Origin: Roseiarcus sp963737365
Lineage (GTDB): Bacteria; Pseudomonadota; Alphaproteobacteria; Rhizobiales; Beijerinckiaceae
Length of the DNA: 64,000 nucleotides
Reading direction: 5' to 3'
NCBI GenBank assembly: GCA_963737365.1
Contig: CAVTSD010000007.1
Location: forward strand, 558,001 to 622,000
Below the pieces are notes generated by a model. That model did not search any database and had not been told where the DNA came from. It saw nothing but the letters and a program-made list of their open reading frames with translations. A program made the position numbers and the translations under genes. Positions 1-8,962 of this stretch are shown piece by piece (positions within the stretch are counted from its first letter, which is position 1; each line of letters begins with the position of its first letter).

Positions 1-75
1 GGCGCTCGATTAGGGTATAGACGAGCAAGCCAATAGGTGGCGCAACTACGATCCACCGTTTTCGGGGGGAGCCGA

Positions 76-1560
76 ATGCTTCGAACAAAGTCGATGCTTG
101 CCACGGCATTGCTCGCGGTGTTTTGCATAGCGACACCCGCAAAGGCCGAGCCGCCGCGGCCGAACATCATCTTCATCATGGGCGACGACGTCGGCAACGC
201 CGACCTCGGCTATCGCGGGCATGAAATCAACACGCCGAACATGGACAAGCTCGCCGCCGAAGGCGTCCGGCTCGAGGATTTCTACGGCATGCCGGTCTGC
301 ACGCCCTCGCGGGCGCAACTGATGACCGGCCGCTACGCCATGCGCTACGGCCTGCAGACGCTGGTCATTTTCCCGAGCCACACCTATGGGCTCGCGACCG
401 ACGAGCGGACGCTCCCTCAGGCCCTCAAAGAGGCGGGGTACAAAACGCTGATGGTCGGCAAATGGCACCTCGGCCACGCCGACCGGAAATATTGGCCGCA
501 GAACCGCGGCTTCGACTATTTCTACGGCAATGTCGTTGGTGAGGTGGATTATTTCACCCGCGAGCGCGGCGGCCTGATCGACTGGCAGCGCAACGGCACG
601 TTCCTCAAGGAGCCCGGCTACTACACCACCCTGATTGGCGACGATGCGGTCCGCCTGATCGATCAGCAGGACGGCAAGCAGCCATTCTTCCTCTATTTCG
701 CCTCGTTGGCGTCGCACGCGCCGTTCCAGGCTCCACAGGCGGCGATCGACCAGTACAAGTCGGTCGCCGACCCGCTACGTCGAACCTATTCAGCTATGAT
801 CTCGGAATTGGATGTTCAGGTCGGCCGCATCGTCGCCGAACTTGAGAAGAAGGGGCTGCGCGACAACACCATCATTCTCTTCGCCAGCGACAACGGCGGC
901 GCGACCAATGGGCTCTTCGCCGAGGGGGCGAAGAGCAACGCGGAGCGGGCCGATCAACAGGGCGGCGTCCAAATGAACCAAAAGACGCCGGCCTCCAACG
1001 CGCCGTTCAGCGGCGGCAAGGGGAGCCTGCGCGAGGGCGGTGTGCGCGTGCCGGCTTTCGTCAACTGGCCGGGCAAACTCAAGCCGGGCGTCGTCACCGA
1101 GCCGCTCGACATGGTCGACGTGATGCCGACGCTGCTTGCTCTGGCCGGCGCCAAGGGCAGCCCCGACCATCCGTTCGACGGAAAGGACATGTGGGCCACG
1201 ATCGCCGACGGCGCGCCCTCGCCGCACGAGGATATTCTTATCAACGTCGAAGCCTTCCGCGGCGCCGTTCGCAAGGGCGACTGGAAGCTGATCAAAATCG
1301 CGCTGCTGCCCGGGAAAACACAGCTCTTCAATCTCGCCAAGGATCCCAGCGAAACGACCGACGTCGCGGCTGACAATCCAGAGATCGTGAAGGACCTCGA
1401 GACGCGGCTCATCGCCTACGCGAAGGAGCAGAAGCCGTCCCTTTGGATCAAGGCGCAGCCGGCGTTCGTCGGCAATCAGGGCAAGACGGTCATTGACCCC
1501 GATTTCGACATCGACGACAGCGGACTGCCGCACGAAAAAATGGCGCTCCCGGCGAATTAA
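76..1560 (+). CDS. Secreted sulfatase (formylglycine-type arylsulfatase)
   Basis: Hydrolyses sulfate esters, probably in the periplasm. The protein (494 aa from this start) opens with a signal peptide ending near AKA-EPP. The sulfatase signature CTPSRAQLMTGR begins at Cys75, the residue that the family converts to formylglycine. Asp37 and Asp38 in the GDD segment are likely metal ligands. The second signature around VGKWHLGH supplies Lys129 and His131, and a later SDNGG segment supplies further metal ligands. An upstream in-frame GTG at 37 is possible, but the ATG at 76 follows a GGGGGGAG ribosome site and starts directly at the signal peptide. Cys-type sulfatases need a formylglycine-generating enzyme, which is not in this window. 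The substrate cannot be told from sequence. Confidence 0.9.
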   Translation: MLRTKSMLATALLAVFCIATPAKAEPPRPNIIFIMGDDVGNADLGYRGHEINTPNMDKLAAEGVRLEDFYGMPVCTPSRAQLMTGRYAMRYGLQTLVIFPSHTYGLATDERTLPQALKEAGYKTLMVGKWHLGHADRKYWPQNRGFDYFYGNVVGEVDYFTRERGGLIDWQRNGTFLKEPGYYTTLIGDDAVRLIDQQDGKQPFFLYFASLASHAPFQAPQAAIDQYKSVADPLRRTYSAMISELDVQVGRIVAELEKKGLRDNTIILFASDNGGATNGLFAEGAKSNAERADQQGGVQMNQKTPASNAPFSGGKGSLREGGVRVPAFVNWPGKLKPGVVTEPLDMVDVMPTLLALAGAKGSPDHPFDGKDMWATIADGAPSPHEDILINVEAFRGAVRKGDWKLIKIALLPGKTQLFNLAKDPSETTDVAADNPEIVKDLETRLIAYAKEQKPSLWIKAQPAFVGNQGKTVIDPDFDIDDSGLPHEKMALPAN

Positions 1561-1643
1561 TCCCGGCGACTGGCGTCGGACTTGCGATATGGATCGTGAG
1601 GAGGGGCCGAAGGCGGCTGAGCACCTCGAATTTGGAGCGCTCC

Positions 1644-2957
1644 ATGACGGGTTCGAGTCCGCATCGCATCGTGATCGTCGGCGGGGGCGCGGGCGGGCTC
1701 GAACTCGCAACCAAGCTTGGCGACAAGCTTGGCGAGTCGGGCCGCGCGGAGGTCACACTCGTCGACGCGAGCCGCACCCACGTGTGGAAGCCGCTCCTGC
1801 ACGCCATCGCCGCAGGCAGCCTCAGGCGTTCGCAGCACGAGCTCAATTACCTCGCCCAGGCCCACTGGCATCACTTCCGCTTCCGGCATGGCGAAATGGT
1901 CGGGCTGAACCGCGCCGAGCGCACCATCGCGCTCGCAGCTCTGCATGACGAGGAGGGGCGCGAGATCTACCCGCCCTCGCGCCTCCCCTACGATACGCTG
2001 ATCGTCGCGGTCGGCAGCATCACCAACGATTTCGGCACGCCGGGCGCGGCGGAATTCGCGATTCCGCTCGAGACCCCCGAGCAGGCGAGCCGCTTCAACC
2101 GGCGGCTCGTCAACGCCTGCCTCAGAGCGCAGAACCAGACAACGCCGATCACGCCCGGGCAATTGCACGTCGCCATCATCGGCGCGGGCGCGACCGGCGC
2201 CGAACTCGCGGGCGAACTGCATGAGACGGCGCGCGACGTCATCGCCTATGGCATGGACAGGATCGACCCCGAGCGGGACCTCAAGATCGTGCTGATCGAG
2301 GCGGCCGACCGGATCCTGCCGGCTTTGCCCCTCCGCATTTCCGAGGCGACGAAGGACCTCCTCGAAAAGATCGGCGTCGAGGTCAGAGTCGGCGCGCGCG
2401 TTTCCGAGGTGCGCAAGGACGGCGTCGTGCTCGCAAGCGGCGAATTCGTCGCGAGCGATCTTGTCGTCTGGGCGGCGGGGGTGAAGGCGCCCGCGTTTCT
2501 CGCCGGCATCGACGGCCTTGAGACCAATCGCATCAACCAGTTGATCGTGCGCCCGACCCTGCAGACGACGCGCGACGATCATGTCTTCGCGATCGGGGAT
2601 TGCGCGTCGTGCCCGAGGCCCGGGCATCCGCAGCCGATCCCGCCGCGCGCCCAATCCGCCCATCAGATGGCGGAATTCATGGTCGGACAGGTCGACAATC
2701 TCCTCACCGGGCGACCGCTCAAGGAATTCGTCTACCGCGACTTCGGCTCCCTTGTCTCGCTCGGCGGCTACAGCACGGTCGGGAGCCTTATGGGCTCGCT
2801 CATCGGCCGCGGCGTGTTCATCGAGGGCTATTTTGCACGCCTCATGTATCGCAGCCTCTACAAGATGCACGAGGCGGCATTGCACGGACGCGCCCGCACG
2901 CTCCTCGGACTCGTTGCGCCAGGCGGCCGCCCTCGGCCAACAGTGAAGCTGCACTGA
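1644..2957 (+). CDS. ndh: Type II NADH dehydrogenase (NDH-2), FAD-dependent
   Basis: Single-subunit, non-proton-pumping NADH:quinone oxidoreductase of the inner membrane face. The 437 aa protein has an FAD-binding motif IVGGGAGGLE at residues 11-20, a second dinucleotide motif IIGAGATGAELAG near 177-190 for NADH, and the late FAD motif VFAIGDCA near 313. The C-terminal part, with a short amphipathic region and the segment LYKMHEAALHG, is typical of NDH-2 and is thought to help membrane binding. An upstream GTG at 1596 would add 16 unconserved residues; the ATG at 1644 has a TTGGAG ribosome site and leads straight into the Rossmann fold. It stands alone, about 85 bases after the sulfatase. Confidence 0.9.
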   Translation: MTGSSPHRIVIVGGGAGGLELATKLGDKLGESGRAEVTLVDASRTHVWKPLLHAIAAGSLRRSQHELNYLAQAHWHHFRFRHGEMVGLNRAERTIALAALHDEEGREIYPPSRLPYDTLIVAVGSITNDFGTPGAAEFAIPLETPEQASRFNRRLVNACLRAQNQTTPITPGQLHVAIIGAGATGAELAGELHETARDVIAYGMDRIDPERDLKIVLIEAADRILPALPLRISEATKDLLEKIGVEVRVGARVSEVRKDGVVLASGEFVASDLVVWAAGVKAPAFLAGIDGLETNRINQLIVRPTLQTTRDDHVFAIGDCASCPRPGHPQPIPPRAQSAHQMAEFMVGQVDNLLTGRPLKEFVYRDFGSLVSLGGYSTVGSLMGSLIGRGVFIEGYFARLMYRSLYKMHEAALHGRARTLLGLVAPGGRPRPTVKLH

Positions 2958-3038
2958 CGAGGCCTTGGCCGCATCGTTCATGCGGGGTTCAGGCAAATTA
3001 TGTTCAAATGTGGCGTCTTTTCCACAGGGACAAATCCG

Positions 3039-3317
3039 ATGATCAAGAGTCTTGTCGTCGCGGCCGCTCTCTCGATCGGTCTTGCGGGCTACGCCTTTGC
3101 GCAGAACACCATAACCGGCGCTCCCGCCGGCACCGCCCCCGAGACCCCCGCCCCGGGGACCCCTCTCCCGATCCCAGGAGTAAGCCCCGGCGCGACGGGG
3201 TCGCATTCAAGCCAGATGCGGCATCGGGCAAACACGAGCAAGGAACGGGCTCGGGCTTCAGCGCACCACATGCATCACATGCATCACAAACCGGCGCCTA
3301 AGAAGCCCGCGACCTAG
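3039..3317 (+). CDS. Small secreted protein with His/Met-rich tail
   Basis: A 92 aa protein of unknown function. A clear signal peptide (MIKSLVVAAALSIGLAGYAFA-Q) is followed by a Pro/Ala/Thr-rich low-complexity stretch and then a basic C-terminus carrying HHMHHMHHK before a Lys/Pro tail. It has no recognisable folded domain. The His/Met cluster could bind metal such as copper or nickel, but that is inference from composition only. The ATG at 3039 follows a CAGGGA ribosome site; an in-frame ATG at 3000 would put 13 residues in front of the signal peptide. Its neighbours give no functional hint. Confidence 0.6.
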   Translation: MIKSLVVAAALSIGLAGYAFAQNTITGAPAGTAPETPAPGTPLPIPGVSPGATGSHSSQMRHRANTSKERARASAHHMHHMHHKPAPKKPAT

Positions 3318-3492
3318 CTCCCTGGCGGCCCAAGCGTCCACAACGAGGCGCAGACGGTCTGACTTCGCCAGTCTCCGCACCCGCTGGCGAAGCCCATTGG
3401 CCGCATGGAGGGCGATCGAAGGCATGGTCCGGCGGCGGTTGCATTTTTTTTCGGCGCCCTGTCTTCGCATCGTAACTGCCTAAGGTGCGCGT

Positions 3493-5046
3493 CTATGCGG
3501 CGGCCTGCGGCGGCGACCTCTTGGCAAAAGGCACGCAGAGCAGAGCGCCGATGGTCAAGACGGCAATCAGGATCCAGGCTTCGTTGATCGCCTGAACCAG
3601 CGCCGCCTTTTTGACGAGCGACTGGACCATCGTAAGCGCCGGGCCCTCGAGTGGGCCTTTCGGGCGGTTTATGAACAGGTCCAGCGGGATGCCAACAAGC
3701 TTGGCTGTGTCGACGTCGCCGGCCTCGAGCTTCTTTGTCAGTGCTGTCCCAATGTCGGGCGAGCGAGTGTAGATCATGGTGTCGATCATCGCGAGCCCTA
3801 TGGCGCCGCCAAGATTGCGCATCAGATTGAAAAGTCCGCTCGCGTCAGGCACGCGGCTCGGCTGCAAATGGCCAAGCGCGAGCCGGGTAGGTGGAAGCAG
3901 ACAGAACATAATCGCCAGTCCGCGAATGACCTGCGGCCAGAACATGGCGTTGAAGTCTGTTTCCGCCGTCTGCCATCCGCTTAGGCCCAGACCCAGGCCG
4001 AACAGCCCAAAACCAAGAAACGTGAGAAGCCTCGCCTCCACGCGCTGTTCAAGCGCAACGGCGATCGGCGCGGTCAAGAGCTGCGTTACGCCCGTGACCA
4101 GCATGATCGTGCCGATCTGCAAAGCGTTATGGCCTCTGACGAAGGCGAGAAAGACGGGCATGAGATAAACGGAGCCGAAGAGGCCGATGCCTAAAACAAA
4201 GCTCAGAACGCAACCGATGGCGAAGCTTCGGTCGGCGAAGGTTTTCAGGCTGACGATTGGGCGCGACGCGTGCAGCGTTCGCATGACAAAGCTGAACGAA
4301 CTTGCGACGCTGAGCGCCAGAAGCCCCGCGATCAGGCCGGAGGTCCAGCCGCGCGTCGGCGCTTCCTTGAGCGCAATTTCAAGCGCGGCAAGCCCGATCG
4401 CCATGAGCGCCAGCGACAGCACGTCCAGTCGGCGGGCCTCGCCAAGCCGCATCGGCTCCTTCGGCAACAGGATGCCCGCGACAATGACCGAAAGGATCCC
4501 GGGCGCGACATTGATCAGGAACAGCCAGTGCCAGGAATAGGTCTCGGTGATCCAGCCGCCGACGATCGGTCCGACGGTCGGCGCAAGCACCGCCAACACG
4601 CCAGCGAATGTGGTGGCGAGGCCTTGGCGGCTCACTGGAAAAAGAAGGAATACCGCGGCAAAGACGCCCGGGATTAGCGTTCCGCCGGAAAAGCCCTGCA
4701 CAACGCGCCATGCGATCAGCGTCGAGAAATGCTCGCTGGCGGCGCATCCGACCGACGCTAGCGTGAATACGGACACCGACAGCACGAACAGCCAGCACAT
4801 GCTCAAAAGGCGCGTGAGGAAGCCGGTCAGCGGGATCGCGACCACCTCGGCGATGAGATACGCGGTCTGCACCCAACTCATCTGGTCGGGGGGAATGTCG
4901 AGCGCGCTCTGGATGGTCGGCAATGAGGTCGCCACGACCTGCACGTCGAGGATCGCCATGAACATGCCGACGCACATCATCGCAAAGCCGATGGACGTCG
5001 AGAGTGAAACGACGGTCGGGGTTTTGGGCTCAGGCCCGTTCGACAT
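3493..5046 (-). CDS. DHA2-family MFS exporter (EmrB/QacA type, 14 TM)
   Basis: Proton-driven drug or metabolite efflux pump of the inner membrane. The 517 aa protein is almost entirely hydrophobic helices, in number and length as expected for the 14-helix DHA2 family. The first helix reads AILDVQVVATSLPTI, a hallmark of EmrB-like pumps, and the motif C region GPIVGGWITETYSWHWLFLI follows helix 5. It is the last gene of an operon behind a type III polyketide synthase and an ICMT-like methyltransferase. Its ATG lies 17 bases inside the end of the methyltransferase gene, which suggests coupled translation. Context makes export of the methylated polyketide product a reasonable inference; drug specificity is not visible from sequence. 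Confidence 0.88.
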   Translation of the reverse strand: MSNGPEPKTPTVVSLSTSIGFAMMCVGMFMAILDVQVVATSLPTIQSALDIPPDQMSWVQTAYLIAEVVAIPLTGFLTRLLSMCWLFVLSVSVFTLASVGCAASEHFSTLIAWRVVQGFSGGTLIPGVFAAVFLLFPVSRQGLATTFAGVLAVLAPTVGPIVGGWITETYSWHWLFLINVAPGILSVIVAGILLPKEPMRLGEARRLDVLSLALMAIGLAALEIALKEAPTRGWTSGLIAGLLALSVASSFSFVMRTLHASRPIVSLKTFADRSFAIGCVLSFVLGIGLFGSVYLMPVFLAFVRGHNALQIGTIMLVTGVTQLLTAPIAVALEQRVEARLLTFLGFGLFGLGLGLSGWQTAETDFNAMFWPQVIRGLAIMFCLLPPTRLALGHLQPSRVPDASGLFNLMRNLGGAIGLAMIDTMIYTRSPDIGTALTKKLEAGDVDTAKLVGIPLDLFINRPKGPLEGPALTMVQSLVKKAALVQAINEAWILIAVLTIGALLCVPFAKRSPPQAAA

Positions 5047-5536
5047 GGGCCGATCTGCTCAAGGCTGCGTCCTCGGCGCGGATCCGAATGAAGAGCAGGA
5101 TCGCGTTGACGACTGAGAAGACGAGAGCAAGCCAGGGCAGGCCAAGGCAAAGGGGCAGGGCCGCGATCTCGCCAACGACGACGACATAGTTTGGATGCGA
5201 GACAAGGCGGTAGGGGCCGTTCGACACAAGGGCCGAACCTGGCAGAATGATGATGCGCGTGGTCCAACGAGGGCCGAGCGTCACGAGCGTCCAAACCCGC
5301 AGAACCTGGAGCGCCAGAAAGACCGCGAGCCAGGCCGGATCGATCATCCGCGTCGCGCCAAAAATCCACAGGCAAGCGAGCCAGAGGGCGTGCATGAGCA
5401 CGATCGCCGGATAGTGCCCGGGAGCGACCTCGATAGCGCCCTTTGCCATGAGCGCGGCTGTGTTGCGGCGCGCGAGAGCGAGTTCCGCGAGCCTTTCCGC
5501 GGTGACCAATCCAAGCAGGAGAGCGGCAGGCGTCAC
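5030..5536 (-). CDS. ICMT-family membrane methyltransferase (polyketide-associated)
   Basis: Isoprenylcysteine carboxyl methyltransferase-like membrane protein of 168 aa, with several hydrophobic helices. The C-terminal half holds the family's SAM-binding region, including GPYRLVSHPNYVVVVGE. Bacterial relatives next to type III polyketide synthases O-methylate alkylpyrones or alkylresorcinols (known for BpsA/BpsB-type pairs). The preferred start is the GTG at 5536-5534, which overlaps the polyketide synthase stop as GTGA and has GAAGAGAG upstream. A TTG further upstream would lengthen the overlap to 28 bases. Translation is therefore probably coupled to both neighbours. The methyl acceptor is inferred from context only. 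Confidence 0.8.
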   Translation of the reverse strand: MTPAALLLGLVTAERLAELALARRNTAALMAKGAIEVAPGHYPAIVLMHALWLACLWIFGATRMIDPAWLAVFLALQVLRVWTLVTLGPRWTTRIIILPGSALVSNGPYRLVSHPNYVVVVGEIAALPLCLGLPWLALVFSVVNAILLFIRIRAEDAALSRSAHVERA

Positions 5537-6585
5537 GCGGCTCTCTTCAAGGAGACACAACTCGAGGTGAACCCAGGCCCCATCGCCGTCAACAATGTGC
5601 GCGAAGGCAAGCCAGCGCGAAGGATGCGGTCCAGCACGAAGAGCACGGTCGGCGCGGACATGTTGCCATAATCCTCAAGGACCGCGCGTTCGTGGTCGAG
5701 AGAACCCTGCTCAAGCGACAGCGCGCGCTCGAGCGCCGCGATGACCTTCGCGCCGCCAGGATGACAAGCGAAGCGGTCGATGTCCTCGAGCGCCAATCCG
5801 CCTCTCGCCAGAATGCCGGCGATGGCCGGCGCGATATGCTGTTGCGCGAAGGGCGGGATGGCGCGGTCAAAGATGACGCCGAAGCCTTGCGGATCGATTC
5901 GCCAGCCCATGATGTCGAGCGTGTCGGGCCAGGTGTGCTGGCCGCTCATTTCCACGGCCGCGGCGCCGCCATCGTAAGCTTTAAGGACGCAGGCGGCCGC
6001 GCCGTCCCCGAAGAGCGCTGTGGCGACCATATTCGCCTTGGTCAGTTCATCGAGGCGGAAGGCGAGGGTGCAGACTTCCACCGCGACGAGCAGCACGACG
6101 CTGCCCGGCCGCGAGCAGGCGAGGCGAGAGGCGATCGAGAAGCCCGAGACGCCGCCCGCGCAGCCAAGTCCGAAGACGGGAACGCGCTCGACATCGGCGC
6201 GAAACCCCATCCGTCCTGCGACCCTGGCCTCGAGACTGGGCGTCGCAACTCCGGTCGACGAGACCGTGACGATCGTGTCGACTTCATGAGCGCTCAGTTC
6301 GGCTGCCTCCAGCGCGCGGTTGGCGGCATCGATGAAGAGCTGGCACGCTCCCTCCAGATAAGCGCTAGTGCGCTCCGGCCAGCCGAGCGGCTTAAGGTAC
6401 CATTCGATCGGCCGCACCCCATAGCGCTGGCGAATACCGGAGCTTTTGAAAACGCGCGCCATGCGCTCGAAATCCTCATAGCGCCCGGCGAAACCCTGTC
6501 TCGCCGCGGCTGCGACATCGGGCTGGTTCAGGACGTGAGGGGGGACTGAGGTGGCGAGCGAAACAAGCTTGGCGGACTGAGCCAT
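5533..6585 (-). CDS. Type III polyketide synthase (chalcone synthase-like)
   Basis: Homodimeric ketosynthase that condenses a fatty acyl or other starter CoA with malonyl-CoA, giving alkylpyrones, alkylresorcinols or related products. The 350 aa protein has the full catalytic triad: Cys142 in VFGLGCAGG, His275 in ACHPGGAK and Asn308 in EDYGNMSAPT. The thiolase-fold motifs STGVATPS and GDGAAACVL are also present. Length matches bacterial SrsA/BpsA-like enzymes. It begins the operon with an ICMT-like methyltransferase and an efflux pump, which suggests a methylated, exported or membrane-inserted polyketide. The ATG has a GGAG ribosome site. Starter unit and chain length cannot be predicted here. 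Confidence 0.9.
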   Translation of the reverse strand: MAQSAKLVSLATSVPPHVLNQPDVAAAARQGFAGRYEDFERMARVFKSSGIRQRYGVRPIEWYLKPLGWPERTSAYLEGACQLFIDAANRALEAAELSAHEVDTIVTVSSTGVATPSLEARVAGRMGFRADVERVPVFGLGCAGGVSGFSIASRLACSRPGSVVLLVAVEVCTLAFRLDELTKANMVATALFGDGAAACVLKAYDGGAAAVEMSGQHTWPDTLDIMGWRIDPQGFGVIFDRAIPPFAQQHIAPAIAGILARGGLALEDIDRFACHPGGAKVIAALERALSLEQGSLDHERAVLEDYGNMSAPTVLFVLDRILRAGLPSRTLLTAMGPGFTSSCVSLKRAA

Positions 6586-6902
6586 CGAAACTCCGATTGG
6601 TATCCCGATATACGGTGCTCACCGAGACAACAATCGTGGCCCGAATTTGTGCGGTAAGTTGTAATCAGCAATTTATGTCGTGGTTCCCATCGTCGTACTC
6701 ACAATTTTTTGAATCGAACCTGTGTAACAAATTACATAATGAAGAAACTCGCCGGTCGGGTCGGATTAAGTTCGCAAAGACCAGGATCTGGAGAAAGCCA
6801 GGCTCGAGCACGTCGCTGTATCTCTTCCGGGCGGCACAGGCGCGACGCTCGGAATGAGAGCGGCGGGGGTGTCGCCGCCCGCCGGTTTGGACCTCGAAGG
6901 CG
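6586..6902. other. Intergenic region upstream of the type III PKS operon
   Basis: 317 bases with no convincing gene. The part near 6650-6760 is distinctly AT-richer than its surroundings and probably holds the promoter of the minus-strand polyketide operon. No clear -35/-10 pair could be assigned. Near 6860-6885 a short GC-rich inverted repeat (GCGGCG...CGCCGC) lies just beyond the 3' end of the GYD gene, without a T tract. Confidence 0.5.
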
Positions 6903-7229
6903 TCAGCCGCCGGGTGGGCGATAGGTTATCGACTTCGCGAGAGCCCGGTCGAGTTCGCTTGAGGTGAGCACCTCCATCGTGGCGACTTCACTGAACGCTC
7001 CGGTGGCCTCGGCGACAATCGAAAACGCCGCCCCGGTCGCGGCGTCCGGCAGTTCTATTACAATCGCGCCGGTGTACTCGCCGCCAGTCGTCCAATACAA
7101 TCCTTCGACTTTTCCACCCATACCCTCAAAGGTCTTTCGAATCTGAGTTTCGCGGTGCGCCGCTTTTTCCTTCAAGAAACCTTTGGCCCCTTCGGAGCTG
7201 TACTTAAAAAGAAGAAGATATTTTGGCAT
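6903..7229 (-). CDS. GYD-domain protein
   Basis: Small 108 aa cytoplasmic protein of the GYD family, which has a ferredoxin-like fold and no assigned biochemical function. It begins MPKYLLLFKYSSEGAKG, the usual family opening, and continues with a predicted helix, a strand with GLYWTTGGEYTGAIVIELPD and a C-terminal segment TMEVLTSSELDRAL. It is transcribed away from the polyketide operon promoter region, followed by nothing on the same strand for 300 bases. Length is typical for the family. No function is inferred from the neighbours. Confidence 0.82.
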   Translation of the reverse strand: MPKYLLLFKYSSEGAKGFLKEKAAHRETQIRKTFEGMGGKVEGLYWTTGGEYTGAIVIELPDAATGAAFSIVAEATGAFSEVATMEVLTSSELDRALAKSITYRPPGG

Positions 7230-7337
7230 GGGACGTTCCTCCGTTTACGGCGTTTACCGCCGCAGGAACGTATCATCTGCGCTTCCGCGATGTTGTCAAA
7301 GTTCCGGTGGGCCGAGCGTCTGTTGGCCGCAGTCCCC

Positions 7338-8156
7338 TCATTCGACCGCCCGTGACGGAGGTCGGGTTCGCTTTCGCCCTTTGGGCGCCGGATCGCCAAG
7401 TTCGATCCAGACCGGCGCGTGGTCGCTCGCCTTCTCCCAGCCGCGGACCTCGCGATCGACGCCGGCGGCCTTGAGGCGTGGGGCGACCGCCGGGCTCAGA
7501 AGCAAATGATCGATGCGCAAGCCGGCGTCGCGGGCGTAGGCGTTTCGGAAATAGTCCCAAAATGTGTAGATGCGCTCGCCCGGATGAAGCGTCCGCAAGG
7601 CGTCGGTCCAACCCTGAGCGGTAAGCCTGCGAAAAGCCTCTCTCACCTCGACGCGAAACAGCGCGTCATTGACCCAACGCTCCGGCTTATAAACATCGAG
7701 TTCGGTCGGCATCACATTGTAATCGCCAACGAGCAGGACCGGCGCGCCGGTCGCGAGAAGCTCGGCCGCATGCGCGATCAGGCGATCGAACCAGCGCAGC
7801 TTGAAGCTGAATTTCTCGCTCTTCACCGGGTTGCCGTTCGGCACATAGAGGCAGCCGATTAGGAGGCCGTCGACCGCAGCCTCGATGTAACGGGCATGGA
7901 GATCGTCATCGTCGCCAGGCAGCGCGCGCCGGGTCTCGACCATTCCCTTGCCGCGGCTCAGGATGGCGACGCCATTCCAGCTCTTCTGGCCTTGCCAGAC
8001 CGCCTCATAGCCCGCGGCCCGCACGGCGCTTTGAGGAAACGTTTCGGACTTGAGTTCCTGCAGGCAGACAATGTCGGGCGAGGTCTCCTCAAGCCAGCGG
8101 AGCAGGATGGGCAGCCGGCCATTGACGCCGTTGACGTTGAAGGTCGCGATTTTCAT
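7338..8156 (-). CDS. xthA: Exodeoxyribonuclease III (AP endonuclease)
   Basis: Mg2+-dependent 3'-5' exonuclease and AP endonuclease of base excision repair. The 272 aa protein has the EEP-superfamily motifs in order: Asn8 in FNVNG, Glu34 in CLQELK (metal ligand), the GDYNVMPTELDVY segment near residue 145, LRIDHLLLS with a catalytic Asp near 220, and SDHAPVW with His246. It starts MKIATFNVNG as in well-studied family members. A conserved protein of unknown function ends 53 bases upstream on the same strand, so the two may be co-transcribed. Confidence 0.95.
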   Translation of the reverse strand: MKIATFNVNGVNGRLPILLRWLEETSPDIVCLQELKSETFPQSAVRAAGYEAVWQGQKSWNGVAILSRGKGMVETRRALPGDDDDLHARYIEAAVDGLLIGCLYVPNGNPVKSEKFSFKLRWFDRLIAHAAELLATGAPVLLVGDYNVMPTELDVYKPERWVNDALFRVEVREAFRRLTAQGWTDALRTLHPGERIYTFWDYFRNAYARDAGLRIDHLLLSPAVAPRLKAAGVDREVRGWEKASDHAPVWIELGDPAPKGRKRTRPPSRAVE

Positions 8157-8209
8157 TGCGGCTCTTGTCGCCCGCGTCGGCCCGTCGCCTCAGCGCGCCC
8201 GTCGCGGGC

Positions 8210-8803
8210 CTAGGATTCGCTGCTGAAATGCTCACCGCCCAGCGCGGCGCGCACGGACAAGAGTTCGCACTGAGTCCGGCGGAAATAGAGCCGACCGTCC
8301 CGGTTGAGCAGCGGCAGGCGCTCGGAACCCGGACCGGTCTCGCCAGCGAGCTGGCGCGTGATCGCGATTTTCATCGACATCACGGCAGTGTCGATCCTTT
8401 TTGTAACGTAAAGCTCGACCAGATGTCGCAGCATTTTGGGTTGGACATAGATCTCGAGACGCGGCGCATCGACATCCACGTCGTTCCAAATCATTTTCGC
8501 CGAGCGATTGAGCTCCGCCGGCTCGAAGATTTCATCCGTATGTTCAAATGCGGCGACATCGACCTCGAAATGATTGAAAGTCGTCTCGCCATCCCCGACC
8601 GAGAGAGCGTTCTCGACCGTTCCCACCCCATTCAAAATGGAATAATGCAACGAGGGCAGCGGCAGGCGGCCGGCGGGTCCCCTGGGGATCATGCGGTCCT
8701 GACGAATGATATCGTTGAAGGTGACGTCGATATCGAGCCAATACAATCTCGAACGAGCATCCGGTCGCTCGCGATAGGAAGTGCGGAGGAGTCCGGGCGC
8801 CAT
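8210..8803 (-). CDS. Conserved hypothetical protein upstream of xthA
   Basis: 197 aa soluble protein not recognised. It has no signal peptide or membrane segment. Composition is ordinary, with a basic N-terminus (GLLRTSYRERPDARSRLYWLD) and alternating short strands and helices. A segment with many acidic residues, VDVAAFEHTDEIFEP, lies mid-protein. Codon use and GC bias match neighbouring genes, which supports it being real. It sits 53 bases upstream of exonuclease III on the same strand, so a shared transcript is likely, but no role in repair can be claimed from that. Confidence 0.55.
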   Translation of the reverse strand: MAPGLLRTSYRERPDARSRLYWLDIDVTFNDIIRQDRMIPRGPAGRLPLPSLHYSILNGVGTVENALSVGDGETTFNHFEVDVAAFEHTDEIFEPAELNRSAKMIWNDVDVDAPRLEIYVQPKMLRHLVELYVTKRIDTAVMSMKIAITRQLAGETGPGSERLPLLNRDGRLYFRRTQCELLSVRAALGGEHFSSES

Positions 8804-8962
8804 GGGTTTCAGTTGTAGCTGTTAGCGGCCTAAGAAAAGATGACAATTGTAACACAGGATTTGAGGTAGTGTTCCAATATTTTACGGGGTTTCCCCCGAA
8901 AGGATCTATCGAGAGCGCGGCGCCAGGCAGACCTGGCGGCTAACCCTGTGGTTGAGGCGTGA

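Noticed and set aside
1557..3206. Long open frame on the minus strand opposite ndh
   Set aside because: It is the mirror of a GC-rich coding gene; the translation is Arg/Asp/Ala-rich with no domain, and ndh on the plus strand is clear.
6597..6857. 86-codon plus-strand open frame in the PKS upstream region
   Set aside because: No ribosome site, no similarity and AT-rich promoter-like sequence.
8820..8962. FMN riboswitch before ribE
   Set aside because: The conserved FMN aptamer words are absent; only a short hairpin is present.
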